Of a DNA stretch of 64,000 nt, positions 46,652-55,619 are shown in pieces. How positions within the stretch are numbered: the stretch's first letter is position 1; the number at the start of each line of letters is the position of its first letter. This stretch comes from CAVVXX01 sp963707975 (GTDB lineage Bacteria > Pseudomonadota > Alphaproteobacteria > Micropepsales > Micropepsaceae). The notes beneath the pieces were generated by a model. The model was not told the origin of the DNA, ran no database searches, and saw only the letters and a list, made by a program, of their open reading frames with translations. A program made the translations under genes and the position numbers. Location: contig OY970177.1 in the NCBI GenBank assembly GCA_963707975.1, positions 62,001 through 126,000 on the forward strand, read 5' to 3'.

Positions 46652-46935
46652 CCAAAACCATACTCTTGTGTGTGCTACCCTGCCTTTTGCTGATGCAGGC
46701 CTGTGCGGCTGAGGCAGACAGGGACCCGCATTTCGGTGATGCGGTGCGTAACAACATTACCGTGCAACTCGCCAATCCCAACGCGCCCAGTGGTCAGCCG
46801 ATGACGACCAATGGTGAAAATGCGGCGGAAGCGCAGAAGCGATATGCTACAGATAAGGTGAAGACGCCTCCGGATGTTAATACAAAGGAAAACTCTGGCT
46901 CAGACTCAGGTGGTAGTTCTGGTACTACCCCATAA
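46648..46935 (+). CDS. Small Tad-locus lipoprotein in the cpaD position
   Basis: 95 residues, with a signal peptide and lipobox LLMQAC (Cys at about 19). The mature part has FGDAVRNNITVQLANPNAP, which resembles the C-terminal block of CpaD-type pilotins, followed by a Gly/Ser-rich tail. CpaD proteins are about 200 residues, so this would be a minimal version or a different pilotin for the CpaC secretin. It overlaps cpaC by four bases and precedes cpaE. Confidence 0.75.
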   Translation: MTKTILLCVLPCLLLMQACAAEADRDPHFGDAVRNNITVQLANPNAPSGQPMTTNGENAAEAQKRYATDKVKTPPDVNTKENSGSDSGGSSGTTP

Positions 46936-46992
46936 TCGGGTGCCCCTATTTCGTGCGAGTTGGCGCCGGGTCTTGCCAAGTGGAAGCAGATA

Positions 46993-48297
46993 ATGGCGAA
47001 GAAACGGAACCAAAAAATCGAACCGACGAATGAGTCTTCTGCTCAATCGCCTTTGGCCTCTATGGCGGCCGAGCTTGCCGCCAGCAAGCCCACGACAGAA
47101 ACCCATGAACTGAAAATCCTAGCACTGCTGCGCTCGGAGCCAGCGCGTGCCGAAGTGCTCTACGCACTGAAGCCGCTGGCCGAAGTCGCAGTCCAAATCA
47201 TCGGGCGCAATGCGGATGTGGCCAATTTCGTCATGCCTGATGGCTCCACGCCGACCGCTGTGCTCTTCGACGCCGATGTTTCCAATCCGGAGGACCTCGA
47301 GCAAATCCGCGAGTTAAAGAAAGCGGCGCCTATTGGCTCTTCAGTGGTGGCGCTTACCGATCGTGCCACCGATCTGGCCGCGCTGCGTGCCATACGCGCG
47401 GGCGCTGACGACGTGCTCTTAAAGCCCATCGAGACCGGCGAAGCGCGCGAGGTTCTTGGCCGTGTTCGCCACCTCAATACTGACGACCATGGCCAGACCG
47501 CAAGTGCCAGGACGCTCGTTTTCATACATGTGGCGGGTGGCGCAGGGGCAACGACACTGGCTGTAAACGCCGCCTTCGCGCTGACAAATGCGGCTCATAA
47601 ACCACGCACCTGCCTGCTCGATCTCGACATACAGTTTGGCACCTGTGCAAGCTTACTCGATCTACCGACAACCTCGCCTATTGAGAATCTTTTCGAAGAT
47701 CCCGAACGGCTCGACCGCGAGATGCTCGACAGCATGATGTTGCGGCATGCAAGCGGTCTCCGCATCCTGACCGCACCGAAAACGCCGTTGCCTTTCGAAT
47801 CCTTCGATGCGCGGTTGGTCGGCGATATCCTGCGCCTCGCGAAGCGCAGCTATCAATATATTATTGTCGATATGCCGGTAGCGCTTGCGCCATGGACCGA
47901 GACCGCGCTGCGCTCGGCTTCGACCCTTTACCTTGTCAGCGAATTAAGCGTGCCAGCGGTGCATCGTATCAACCGCCTATTCGATCTGTTTCGTGACGAA
48001 GACCTGACACAAGTGCCGCTCAAGATCGTGCTCAACAAGCAGCCTACTTCCATAACACAAGGGAGCGAGCTCACGGTTTCGCAATTCGCCAAGGCCGTTG
48101 GCCGCCAGGTTGATTACATCATCCCTGACGACCACGCGCTGATCTCAAGCTCGCACAATCACGGCCGCCCAGCCTTACAACTGAAACCGACCAGCCTGTT
48201 TGCCACACGCCTTGAGGAGATGCTCAACAAGGATCTGGGCGGCGATGTATTCGAGATCGCGCCGCGCGGATGGCGGCTGTCATTCCGGAGAGCGTGA
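46993..48297 (+). CDS. cpaE: CpaE (TadZ), pilus-localising MinD-like ATPase
   Basis: About 434 residues from ATG 46993. The N-terminal half is a receiver-like domain (TAVLFDADVSNPEDLEQIRE, ADDVLLKPIE) lacking the usual phospho-Asp context. The C-terminal half is MinD/ParA-like with the deviant P-loop HVAGGAGATTLAVNAAFAL and CLLDLDIQFGTCASLLDL. TadZ proteins mark the cell pole and recruit the Tad machinery. Confidence 0.93.
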   Translation: MAKKRNQKIEPTNESSAQSPLASMAAELAASKPTTETHELKILALLRSEPARAEVLYALKPLAEVAVQIIGRNADVANFVMPDGSTPTAVLFDADVSNPEDLEQIRELKKAAPIGSSVVALTDRATDLAALRAIRAGADDVLLKPIETGEAREVLGRVRHLNTDDHGQTASARTLVFIHVAGGAGATTLAVNAAFALTNAAHKPRTCLLDLDIQFGTCASLLDLPTTSPIENLFEDPERLDREMLDSMMLRHASGLRILTAPKTPLPFESFDARLVGDILRLAKRSYQYIIVDMPVALAPWTETALRSASTLYLVSELSVPAVHRINRLFDLFRDEDLTQVPLKIVLNKQPTSITQGSELTVSQFAKAVGRQVDYIIPDDHALISSSHNHGRPALQLKPTSLFATRLEEMLNKDLGGDVFEIAPRGWRLSFRRA

Positions 48298-48304
48298 GTA
48301 AGTT

Positions 48305-49678
48305 ATGTTCCAGAAAACCACGCGCGGCGGCGTCAAGTCCGGCAAGACCCTGCCTCCCGATGTAGGCCAGATTTTCACCTCGACGGTCGAAACCGATGAG
48401 CGGGTGGCCAGTACGGTCGCACGCAAAACCGAACTCAAGGTCTTCCTGCACGAGAAATTGTTGGGGATGCTCAACCTCAGCGTACTCGACACCATGTCGC
48501 GCGATGAGCTTGGCAAGGAGCTAGTGCCGATCATCAAGGAACTGCTGATCGCGCGCGGTATCGTGCTCAACACACCGGAATACGCGCAGCTAGTCAATGA
48601 AGTATTGGACGAGGTGCTGGGCCTGGGACCTCTAGAGCCGTTTCTTAAGGACCCAACCGTCTCCGATATTCTAGTCAACACCTTCAAGCAGATTTTTGTG
48701 GAGCGCCACGGACGCCTTGAGCACACCACCGCGCGCTTCAAGGATGAGAAGCATTTCTTACGCGTGATTCAGAAGATCGTGAGTGGCGTGGGCCGGCGTG
48801 TGGATGAATCCCAACCCTGGGTCGATGCGCGCCTACCCGACGGCAGCCGCGTGAACGCGCTTGTCCCCCCTTGCGCCGTCGACGGCCCACTACTGTCGAT
48901 TCGTAAATTTTCCAAGATGCCCTTCACCATCGATCGTCTGATCGATGCAGGGTCAATCGACGCACGCATGTCAGTGCTGTTCGAGGTCATCGTCAAGGCG
49001 CGACTTAACGTGTTGATTTCCGGCGGCACCGGCACCGGCAAAACCACGCTCTTGAACGCGCTTTCCAGCTACATCAGCAACCGGGAACGCATCATCACCA
49101 TCGAGGACACCGCCGAACTTCAATTGCAGCAGTTCCATGTCGCACGCATGGAAACGCGCCAAGCCAATCTCGAAAATCAGGGCGAAGTGAGCCAGCGCGA
49201 CCTGCTACGCAACGCGTTGCGCATGCGGCCCGACCGGATCATTCTGGGCGAGGTACGCGGCGCCGAAGTTCTCGATATGTTACAGGCCATGAACACCGGC
49301 CACGACGGCTCGATGACCACGGTCCACGCCAACACGCCGCGCGACGCGCTAACCCGGCTAGAGCACATGGTCGGCATGACGGGAATTGAGATTCCGCTAA
49401 AGGCGCTGCGTGGCCAGATCGCCTCGGCGCTCAATGTCATCATCCAGGTGCAGCGGCTGAGTGACGGCCGTCGCCGTGTCGTCAGCATCCAGGAATTGGT
49501 CGGCATGGAGGGCGATGTGGTCACTATGCAGGAATTGATCCGCTTTGAACGCACTGGAGTAGACACAGATAGTAATGTGCTCGGCAGCCATCGACCGACC
49601 GGCATCCGGCCGAAATTCATGCGCCGCTGCGAAGAATACGGCCTTACCATTCCCGCCGATCTGTTCCGAGCCGAATAG
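48305..49678 (+). CDS. cpaF: CpaF (TadA), Tad pilus secretion ATPase
   Basis: 457-residue hexameric ATPase that powers pilin polymerisation. The N-terminal helical domain leads into DEVLGLGPLEPFLKDPTVSD, then ISGGTGTGKTTLLNAL (Walker A, about 239-254), TIEDTAELQL (Asp box), MRPDRIILGEVRGAEVLDML (Walker B) and TGHDGSMTTVHANTPRDAL (His box). All catalytic elements are intact. It begins seven bases after cpaE. Confidence 0.96.
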   Translation: MFQKTTRGGVKSGKTLPPDVGQIFTSTVETDERVASTVARKTELKVFLHEKLLGMLNLSVLDTMSRDELGKELVPIIKELLIARGIVLNTPEYAQLVNEVLDEVLGLGPLEPFLKDPTVSDILVNTFKQIFVERHGRLEHTTARFKDEKHFLRVIQKIVSGVGRRVDESQPWVDARLPDGSRVNALVPPCAVDGPLLSIRKFSKMPFTIDRLIDAGSIDARMSVLFEVIVKARLNVLISGGTGTGKTTLLNALSSYISNRERIITIEDTAELQLQQFHVARMETRQANLENQGEVSQRDLLRNALRMRPDRIILGEVRGAEVLDMLQAMNTGHDGSMTTVHANTPRDALTRLEHMVGMTGIEIPLKALRGQIASALNVIIQVQRLSDGRRRVVSIQELVGMEGDVVTMQELIRFERTGVDTDSNVLGSHRPTGIRPKFMRRCEEYGLTIPADLFRAE

Positions 49679-49689
49679 GGGACGAGGCC

Positions 49690-50667
49690 ATGTCCACAAT
49701 AATCAACGTGGCCATTTACGGTGTCGTCATCCTTTGCGTCATTTTTCTCGCCGATGCGATCGTCGGCTTTTTTAGGGTGGCTCGCGGCCTCGATGAGGAC
49801 GTGATTACCCGGCGCCTTGCGCAGGCGCCGCGCGAAGTTCAAACTCCAGAAGGTGAAACAATATCGCTCCTGCGCCCCGCCATTATCGCAGCCACCGGGT
49901 GGATGCGTTATGTGCCATTTCTGAGCGCTCTGGAAATTCTTGTTACGCAATCGGGAACGGGCATTTCGGTCAAACGGCTGCTGTCTGCGATTGCCATTTC
50001 GGCGGTCGTAACATTTGTCGTTTTCGCCGTTATCCTGCCTGGCACGCTTTTGCTCGTGGCCATCGGCATGGCTTTGCTCGCGGCCTTCGCTCCCATTCTC
50101 TACCTCATGCGCGCCCGCAGCACGCGGCGTAAGAAATTTGAGGAGCAGCTTCCCGACGCGTTGGACCTAATTGTCCGCAGCCTGAAGGTCGGCCATCCGC
50201 TCAGCGGCGCGATGTCGGTCATCGCGAGTGAAATGCCCGCACCCATCGGCACGGAATTCCGGATTGCGGCCGATGCGGTGAGCTATGGCGAGGATCTGAC
50301 AACGGCCTTTGTCAAAATGTCGGAGCGCATGCCAGTGCTTGACCTCGGTTATCTGATCGTGGCGGTCCAGATCCAGCAGGAGACAGGCGGCAATCTGGTC
50401 GAGTCGCTGGCAAAGCTTTCCGCCATACTCCGCGAGCGGTTCCGCATGTTCCGCAAGGTGAAAGCCATGACGGCGGAGGGGCGTTTCTCGGCCTGGCTGC
50501 TATCGCTCTTTCCCTTCGTAATCGGTGGCGGTATCGAATTGGTCCGGCCTGGTTATTTCACCCAAGTGGCGGATTTTCCTTATTTCCCTCATCTTGTGGT
50601 TCTGACTTTCGTGCTTCTGGTGATGAATATTTTCGTCATGCGCTTTCTTACCACTATTAAGGTTTAA
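49690..50667 (+). CDS. tadB: TadB, inner-membrane platform protein
   Basis: 325 residues of the GspF/T2SSF family. N-terminal helices, the central cytoplasmic helical domain (PDALDLIVRSLKVGHPLSGA; GGNLVESLAKLSAILRERFR) and two C-terminal membrane helices. With TadC it forms the platform on which CpaF acts. The Asn-Leu-x-Glu-Ser-Leu pattern is the family signature. Confidence 0.94.
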   Translation: MSTIINVAIYGVVILCVIFLADAIVGFFRVARGLDEDVITRRLAQAPREVQTPEGETISLLRPAIIAATGWMRYVPFLSALEILVTQSGTGISVKRLLSAIAISAVVTFVVFAVILPGTLLLVAIGMALLAAFAPILYLMRARSTRRKKFEEQLPDALDLIVRSLKVGHPLSGAMSVIASEMPAPIGTEFRIAADAVSYGEDLTTAFVKMSERMPVLDLGYLIVAVQIQQETGGNLVESLAKLSAILRERFRMFRKVKAMTAEGRFSAWLLSLFPFVIGGGIELVRPGYFTQVADFPYFPHLVVLTFVLLVMNIFVMRFLTTIKV

Positions 50668-50677
50668 GGCGTAGACC

Positions 50678-51616
50678 ATGAGCATCGTTCTGATAATCGG
50701 TATTGTTACAGCGCTTAGCGCCACCGGGCTCGTTGCCTACGGCCTTAGCGAATATCTGCGCCAGCGCAATATGTTTACTCGCCGCCTCGCGGCAACGCCG
50801 GCGCAATTCGATGCGCGCCGCGAACCAACCGTCAGGCCGCAGCTTTCTCTCGAGGACAATGTCCTCAAGCGGTTCGAAGATCTGGTGACGCCGAAGAGCG
50901 CGGACGCGCTGTCGCTCATTCGCAAAAGACTGATCAGCGCGGGCTACCGGCGGCCTTCGGCGGTGCGCTTGTATTTCGCGCTGAAGGCGGGGCTTGGCCT
51001 TGGCTTTGCTGTTCTCGCGTCATTGGTTTTTCCCGTTCTCATGTCGGGCTTTTCCGTGCCGGTAATCGGCCTAGTCATTATTGGCGTGACCTTGCTCGGT
51101 TATTCCCTGCCCACTCTCTGGGTCAGTCGCCAGAAACAGCACCGACAGGAAGCCGCCGAACTGGGCTTCCCGGACATGCTCGACATGCTGCTGGTATGTA
51201 TCGGCGCTGGCAACGGTCTCGACCAGGCCTTGCTGCGCGTGGCGCATGAATTCGTCAAGATCAACCCGACGCTCGCCGAGGAGCTCGATATCGTCAATGA
51301 CGAACTGCGCGCCGGTAAACAGCGTGTCGCTGTAATGCGCGATTTTTCCGACCGGCTTGGCGTGGACGATATCGCCAACTTCACCACGGTTCTTAAGCAG
51401 TCGGACGAGTTCGGCGTCAGCGTCGCCGATACGCTGCGCGTTTATGCGGGTGAGATGCGCAACAAGCGCCTGATGCGTGCGGAAGAAAAAGCCAACCTCA
51501 TGCCGGTGAAAGTCGCCATGGGCAGCATCTTGTTCACTGTGCCGCCAACCATGTTGGTGATGGCTGGCCCCTCCCTGATCATGATGATCCGCTCTCTCAG
51601 CGGGACGGGTCACTAG
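50678..51616 (+). CDS. tadC: TadC, inner-membrane platform protein
   Basis: 312-residue second GspF-type protein. It contains ELGFPDMLDMLLVCIGAGNG, LDQALLRVA, LAEELDIVNDELRAGKQRVA, DDIANFTTVLKQSDEFGVSV and the C-terminal helix region ILFTVPPTMLVM. It begins ten bases after tadB and ends three bases before the TPR lipoprotein gene. Confidence 0.94.
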   Translation: MSIVLIIGIVTALSATGLVAYGLSEYLRQRNMFTRRLAATPAQFDARREPTVRPQLSLEDNVLKRFEDLVTPKSADALSLIRKRLISAGYRRPSAVRLYFALKAGLGLGFAVLASLVFPVLMSGFSVPVIGLVIIGVTLLGYSLPTLWVSRQKQHRQEAAELGFPDMLDMLLVCIGAGNGLDQALLRVAHEFVKINPTLAEELDIVNDELRAGKQRVAVMRDFSDRLGVDDIANFTTVLKQSDEFGVSVADTLRVYAGEMRNKRLMRAEEKANLMPVKVAMGSILFTVPPTMLVMAGPSLIMMIRSLSGTGH

Positions 51617-51618
51617 GC

Positions 51619-52692
51619 GTGAAACGGCGACACGCAGCGGTCCTTGCCCGCAATCTGGTGATTGCGGCAGCCCTCCTCGTTTCGGGCTGCGCCTCCGTTC
51701 AAAATATCGTGCAGCAGACGAAACAGCATCTCAATAATCTATTGCCCAAGCCCGCCCCACAGCAGACCTCGAGCCCCAGTGCAAGCGCCAACTCCGACAC
51801 CGCACAGGGTAATCCCCCACACAGCGACACTATTCAGAGTAATGCCCCGCACATCGACGCAACGCACAACGATGCCGCGCTTGGCGATGCCGAACACAAG
51901 CTCGCCGCATATCAATATGCGGAAGCCGAGACTGCCTATCAGGTCATACTGGCCAAGAACCCTAACGACAACGATGCGCGGCTGGGACTTGCCGAATGCA
52001 ACCTGGGTACGCACGAGCTCGACAGCGCCCGTGCCGATTTCGTCGCACTATCGAGCGTCAAGGGCTATGAGGCACGCGCACAGCAGGGCATAGGCCTTGT
52101 GGACATGCGCAAGGGAAATCTCAGCGCCGCTGCCACAGAGCTGAACATTGCCGTCGGCCAGGACTCGACGCTATGGCGCGCCTGGAACGGGCTCGCCCAG
52201 GCCAATGACCTTTCCAAGAACTGGCAGGCATCGGCAACGGCTTACGCGCAGGCGCTGAAATATGCGCCGGATGCATCGCTGGTGCACAACAATATGGGTG
52301 TTTCGCTGCTGGCGCAGGGGCGCTATGACGAAGCCCTGCATGAATTCGATGGCGTGCTCAAAAGCAACCCCAATCTCGCGACTGCACGCACCAACCGGGA
52401 AATCGCGCTGGCGCTGATGAAGCGCTATCCCGATGCGCTGGCCGAAGTGGCGCAGGGCGAAAAAGCGCGCGCGCTGAACAACATCGGCTACATCGCTATG
52501 CTGAAGGGCGATTACGACAACGCGGAAAAATTCTTTGCCGAGGCCGCGCAGGACAATCCCGATAGCAAGGCGGCGCAGGAAAACCTCGCACTCGTGCGCA
52601 AGATGAAAGAAGATGCGGCCAAGCCGAAAGAAGAAGCCGCAAAGCCAAACGAGGATGCCGCAAAGCCCAAAGCAACCGATGCCACAAACTGA
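51619..52692 (+). CDS. tadD: TadD-like TPR lipoprotein
   Basis: 357 residues from GTG 51619. The signal peptide ends in the lipobox LLVSGCAS (Cys at about 24). A Ser/Asn/His/Asp-rich linker contains repeated NxPHxDxxxxN units, then several TPR motifs follow (AEAAYQ-like AETAYQVILAKNPNDNDARL, NNMGVSLLAQGRYDEALHEF, NIGYIAMLKGDYDNAEKFFA). The C-terminus is a degenerate repeat of about eight residues (KPKEEAAKPNEDAAKP). TadD-type proteins help secretin assembly. Confidence 0.88.
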   Translation: MKRRHAAVLARNLVIAAALLVSGCASVQNIVQQTKQHLNNLLPKPAPQQTSSPSASANSDTAQGNPPHSDTIQSNAPHIDATHNDAALGDAEHKLAAYQYAEAETAYQVILAKNPNDNDARLGLAECNLGTHELDSARADFVALSSVKGYEARAQQGIGLVDMRKGNLSAAATELNIAVGQDSTLWRAWNGLAQANDLSKNWQASATAYAQALKYAPDASLVHNNMGVSLLAQGRYDEALHEFDGVLKSNPNLATARTNREIALALMKRYPDALAEVAQGEKARALNNIGYIAMLKGDYDNAEKFFAEAAQDNPDSKAAQENLALVRKMKEDAAKPKEEAAKPNEDAAKPKATDATN

Positions 52693-52732
52693 ACGTGTCG
52701 CACGCTCCTCCGTAGAGACTGTCTAATCCATT

Positions 52733-53236
52733 ATGTCCATTGTATTTCTGATCTTCTGCGTGCTCGCACTGGTGGCAACGGCGACAGATGTGGCGACTTA
52801 CACGATTCCCAATTGGCTCGTGCTGGCGCTGCTGTTTGTTTTTATTGCGCTGGCCTTTGCGGACATGCCGCATGGCGCGTGGCAAAGCCATTTGCTGGCT
52901 GGGGGCGGTTGTCTGGTCATTGCCGCTACTCTGTATGGCTTCGGCGCGATGGGCGCGGGCGACGCCAAGCTGATCGCCGTGATGGCGTTGTGGGCCGGCG
53001 CCGACGGCCTTATCCCCCTGCTGTTCTATATTTCGCTGATCGGCTTTGCCGGAATGCTTGTGATCGTTGCGTTGCGCTTCGTGCTGCCATTGATGATGAA
53101 ACATCGCTGGCTGCGCTTGCGCGAACCGCTGCCGCGCATGCTGCGAAAGGGCGAAGGCATTCCCTATGCGATTGGCATCGGCCCCGGCGCGATCATCGCG
53201 GCCGGCACCTTTCCGCATTGGCTGTGGCAGGTGTGA
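52733..53236 (+). CDS. cpaA: CpaA (TadV), A24-family prepilin peptidase
   Basis: 167 residues with about six membrane helices. The two catalytic Asp residues lie in TDVATYTIPN (about 18-27) and GAGDAKL (about 74-80), the TadV pattern. It would process the two prepilins and the TadE-like protein after Gly. It lacks the methyltransferase domain of larger type IV peptidases, as is normal in Tad systems. Confidence 0.93.
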   Translation: MSIVFLIFCVLALVATATDVATYTIPNWLVLALLFVFIALAFADMPHGAWQSHLLAGGGCLVIAATLYGFGAMGAGDAKLIAVMALWAGADGLIPLLFYISLIGFAGMLVIVALRFVLPLMMKHRWLRLREPLPRMLRKGEGIPYAIGIGPGAIIAAGTFPHWLWQV

Positions 53237-53290
53237 CGCGAAGTTGCGTCCAGCAGCTGCGCGCTAACAAACTGAGGCGGTTGAAGAATT

Positions 53291-53365
53291 TGGAGCGGGC
53301 GACGCGAATCGAACGCGCGACCCTAACCTTGGCAAGGTTATGCTCTACCCCTGAGCTACGCCCGC
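53291..53365 (-). tRNA. tRNA-Gly (GCC)
   Basis: 75 nt including an encoded CCA. Acceptor GCGGGCG/CGCCCGC, D arm GCTC AGGGGTA GAGC, anticodon stem-loop AACCT-TGCCAAG-like with GCC (complement of 53331-53333), T loop TTCGATT, discriminator T. The short D loop and GCC anticodon are typical of tRNA-Gly. Confidence 0.95.
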
Positions 53366-53485
53366 ATCCAAAGAGCGCCGTTTATCGCGCGGCGGCGCGC
53401 CGGATACAATAGCTGTATTCGTCGGAAACTTAACGTGACCGGCCTTGATTGGCGGCCCGGCACGCGGCCGCGCTAGGGAAGACCC

Positions 53486-54040
53486 ATGTCAGCGTCCGGC
53501 TCCGACAATGCTGCACTCGAAGCCCGCCTGCCCTCGCCCGAGACACGCGAGCAGGCGCTTAACGCGCGCCTGCGCGAACTTGGCATCGCTTGGCAAACTT
53601 ATGAGCATGCGCCCGTATTCACGGTAACGGAATCGCGCGCACTTTGCGCCTACATTCCCGGCCAACACACCAAGAATCTGTTTCTCAAGGACAAGAAAGG
53701 TGGATTGTGGCTGGTTGTGGCGCGCGAAGACCAGCGCGTGGATTTGAACGGGCTGGCCAAAGTTCTTGGTCGCCCGCGCTTCAGTTTCGGTTCGGGCGAA
53801 TTGTTAGTCGAGACTCTGGGCGTGCCGCCCGGATCGGTCACACCATTTGCGCTGATGAACGACAAAAGCGCGCACGTAGCGCCTGTGCTCGACGAAAAAA
53901 TGATGGCGGCGGCGGTATTGAATTTTCATCCGCTGCGCAACGACCGCACCATAACGATTGCGGCAAACGATCTGGTCAAATTTATCCGCTCCTGCGGGCA
54001 CCAACCGCGCATAGTTGCGCTTCCGGCGGTTGTGCAATGA
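53486..54040 (+). CDS. ProX-like YbaK/EbsC aminoacyl-tRNA editing protein
   Basis: 184 residues. The YbaK fold is seen in TYEHAPVFTVTESRALCAYI, HTKNLFLKDKKGGLWLVVAR, the KVLGRPRFSFGSGELLVETL block and PPGSVTPFALMND. HTKNLFLKD is the ProX-type sequence with the catalytic Lys. These free-standing proteins hydrolyse mischarged Ala-tRNA-Pro. It overlaps the GNAT gene by four bases. Confidence 0.92.
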   Translation: MSASGSDNAALEARLPSPETREQALNARLRELGIAWQTYEHAPVFTVTESRALCAYIPGQHTKNLFLKDKKGGLWLVVAREDQRVDLNGLAKVLGRPRFSFGSGELLVETLGVPPGSVTPFALMNDKSAHVAPVLDEKMMAAAVLNFHPLRNDRTITIAANDLVKFIRSCGHQPRIVALPAVVQ

Positions 54041-54639
54041 CACCTGTGAAGAACTTTGGCCCGCGCGTGCTGAAGGGCCGCTTCGTACAGCTTGAGCCTT
54101 TCTCGCCCACGCACTATGCAGGCCTGCGCGCGGTCGCGAACGATCCCGCGTTGTGGCGCTACATGCCGGTGGATGGCAGCGGCCAGGGTTTCGAGAACTG
54201 GCGCGGCATGACCGCAACGGACATGGCTTCGGGAAGCCGCATGGTGTTCGCCGTGCGGCGGCTTTCAGATGGCGCTTTAGTGGGTTCGACGTCATATCTC
54301 AATATCGTACCCGAGCACGCGCGCGCCGAGATCGGCTGGACCTGGTATGAGGCAGGCGCCCATGGCACAGCGGTAAATCCAGAAGCCAAGCTGCTTTTGT
54401 TCGCCAACGCCTTCGAGGCGTGCGGCTATCACCGCATCGAGTTGAAAACCGATGCCACCAATGCGCGCAGCCGCGCTGCCATTCTCAAGCTCGGCGCAAA
54501 GGAAGAAGGCATCTTCCGCGGTCATATGTGGATGCCCCGTGGTTATTGGCGCGACACGGCCTATTATTCCGTTCTGCGCGAGGAATGGCCCGGGGTTAAA
54601 GCTGGCCTCGAAGCGCGGCTCAAAGCCTATGCCGTTTAG
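54037..54639 (+). CDS. GNAT-family N-acetyltransferase (RimJ/RimL-like)
   Basis: 200 residues from ATG 54037, which overlaps the stop of the preceding gene. Features are the RimJ-like start VLKGRFVQLEPFSPTHYAGL, GSTSYLNIVPEHARAEIGWT, and ELKTDATNARSRAAILKLGA ahead of KEEGIFRGHM, the acetyl-CoA-binding and substrate-loop region. The substrate may be a protein N-terminus or a small amine. Confidence 0.9.
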   Translation: MTPVKNFGPRVLKGRFVQLEPFSPTHYAGLRAVANDPALWRYMPVDGSGQGFENWRGMTATDMASGSRMVFAVRRLSDGALVGSTSYLNIVPEHARAEIGWTWYEAGAHGTAVNPEAKLLLFANAFEACGYHRIELKTDATNARSRAAILKLGAKEEGIFRGHMWMPRGYWRDTAYYSVLREEWPGVKAGLEARLKAYAV

Positions 54640-54677
54640 GTCTTTTCTTTCGTCCCGCAAATGCCCATCTTCACGTC

Positions 54678-55619
54678 ATGGCACTGATCGGACCCGGTGG
54701 ACGCCCCTTGGGCGCGGAACCCCAAGCCCCCAAGGCGGAAGCGGCGAGCCCCTATATAAAGGAGGGTTCGCTCGAGACCTTTGCCGACGACGTGATTCGC
54801 GCTTCGGCGGAAACGCCGGTTATCGTTGATTTCTGGGCGCCATGGTGCGGGCCGTGCAAGCAGTTGGGCCCGCTGCTGGATCGCGCGGTCAATCAGGCCA
54901 ATGGCGCGGTCAAGCTCGTCAAGATCAACATCGACGACAATCCCGAAATTGCCCAGCAATTGCGCATCCAGTCGATCCCAGCCGTCTATGCCTTCCGCCA
55001 GGGGCAGCCGGTGGACGGCTTCATGGGCGCGCTGCCCGAATCCCAAGTGCGCGCCTTTGTGCAGCATCTGTTGGGTGGCGAAGCGGCCCCCTCGCCCGCG
55101 GAGGATTTGCTGACACTGGCAGCCCAAGCCTTGGAGGCGCGCGACGTCGGCCGCGCTGCGCAAATTTACGGGCAGATTTTGCAGGAAGAACCGGGCCACC
55201 CTAAGGCGGTGGCCGGCTTGGCGAGATGCTATCTGGCGAGCGGCGACTTTGAGCGTGCACGGCAGACGCTCGGTCTCGTGCGGCCCGACGGCGCGAACGA
55301 CGAATCCATCCGCGCGGTGGAAGCAGAGTTGAAGCTCAAGGAAAGCGCGTCGAAGGCTGCCGATGACGCGCCCTTGCGTGCGAAGGTCGCCGCAGATCCC
55401 GGCAATTTGCAGGCGCGCTACGAGCTCGCGCTGGCCCTTGAGGCCAAAGGCGCGCGCGAAGGCGCGCTCGAAGAGTTGCTGGAAATCGTGCGGCGCAACC
55501 GCGACTGGAACGAGCAGGCCGCGCGCAAACAGCTGGTGACCCTGTTCGAGGCCATGGGCCCAACCGACCCGCGCACCATCGCCACGCGCCGGCGGCTTTC
55601 CACAATCCTGTTCTCGTGA
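54678..55619 (+). CDS. CnoX-like thioredoxin with TPR tail
   Basis: 313 residues. The N-terminal thioredoxin domain has the active site WAPWCGPCKQLG (about 53-64) and SIPAVYAFRQGQPVDGF. The C-terminal half holds TPR units (AAQALEARDVGRAAQIYGQI; AVAGLARCYLASGDFERARQ). E. coli CnoX has the same architecture, guards proteins against hypochlorous-acid damage and hands them to GroEL. E. coli CnoX lacks the WCGPC pair, so this one could also be an active reductase. The next gene starts within the stop codon. Confidence 0.93.
   Translation: MALIGPGGRPLGAEPQAPKAEAASPYIKEGSLETFADDVIRASAETPVIVDFWAPWCGPCKQLGPLLDRAVNQANGAVKLVKINIDDNPEIAQQLRIQSIPAVYAFRQGQPVDGFMGALPESQVRAFVQHLLGGEAAPSPAEDLLTLAAQALEARDVGRAAQIYGQILQEEPGHPKAVAGLARCYLASGDFERARQTLGLVRPDGANDESIRAVEAELKLKESASKAADDAPLRAKVAADPGNLQARYELALALEAKGAREGALEELLEIVRRNRDWNEQAARKQLVTLFEAMGPTDPRTIATRRRLSTILFS

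Noticed and set aside
53291..53365. tRNA-Gly as an integration site
   Set aside because: No integrase gene and no repeated tRNA 3' end in the flanking sequence.
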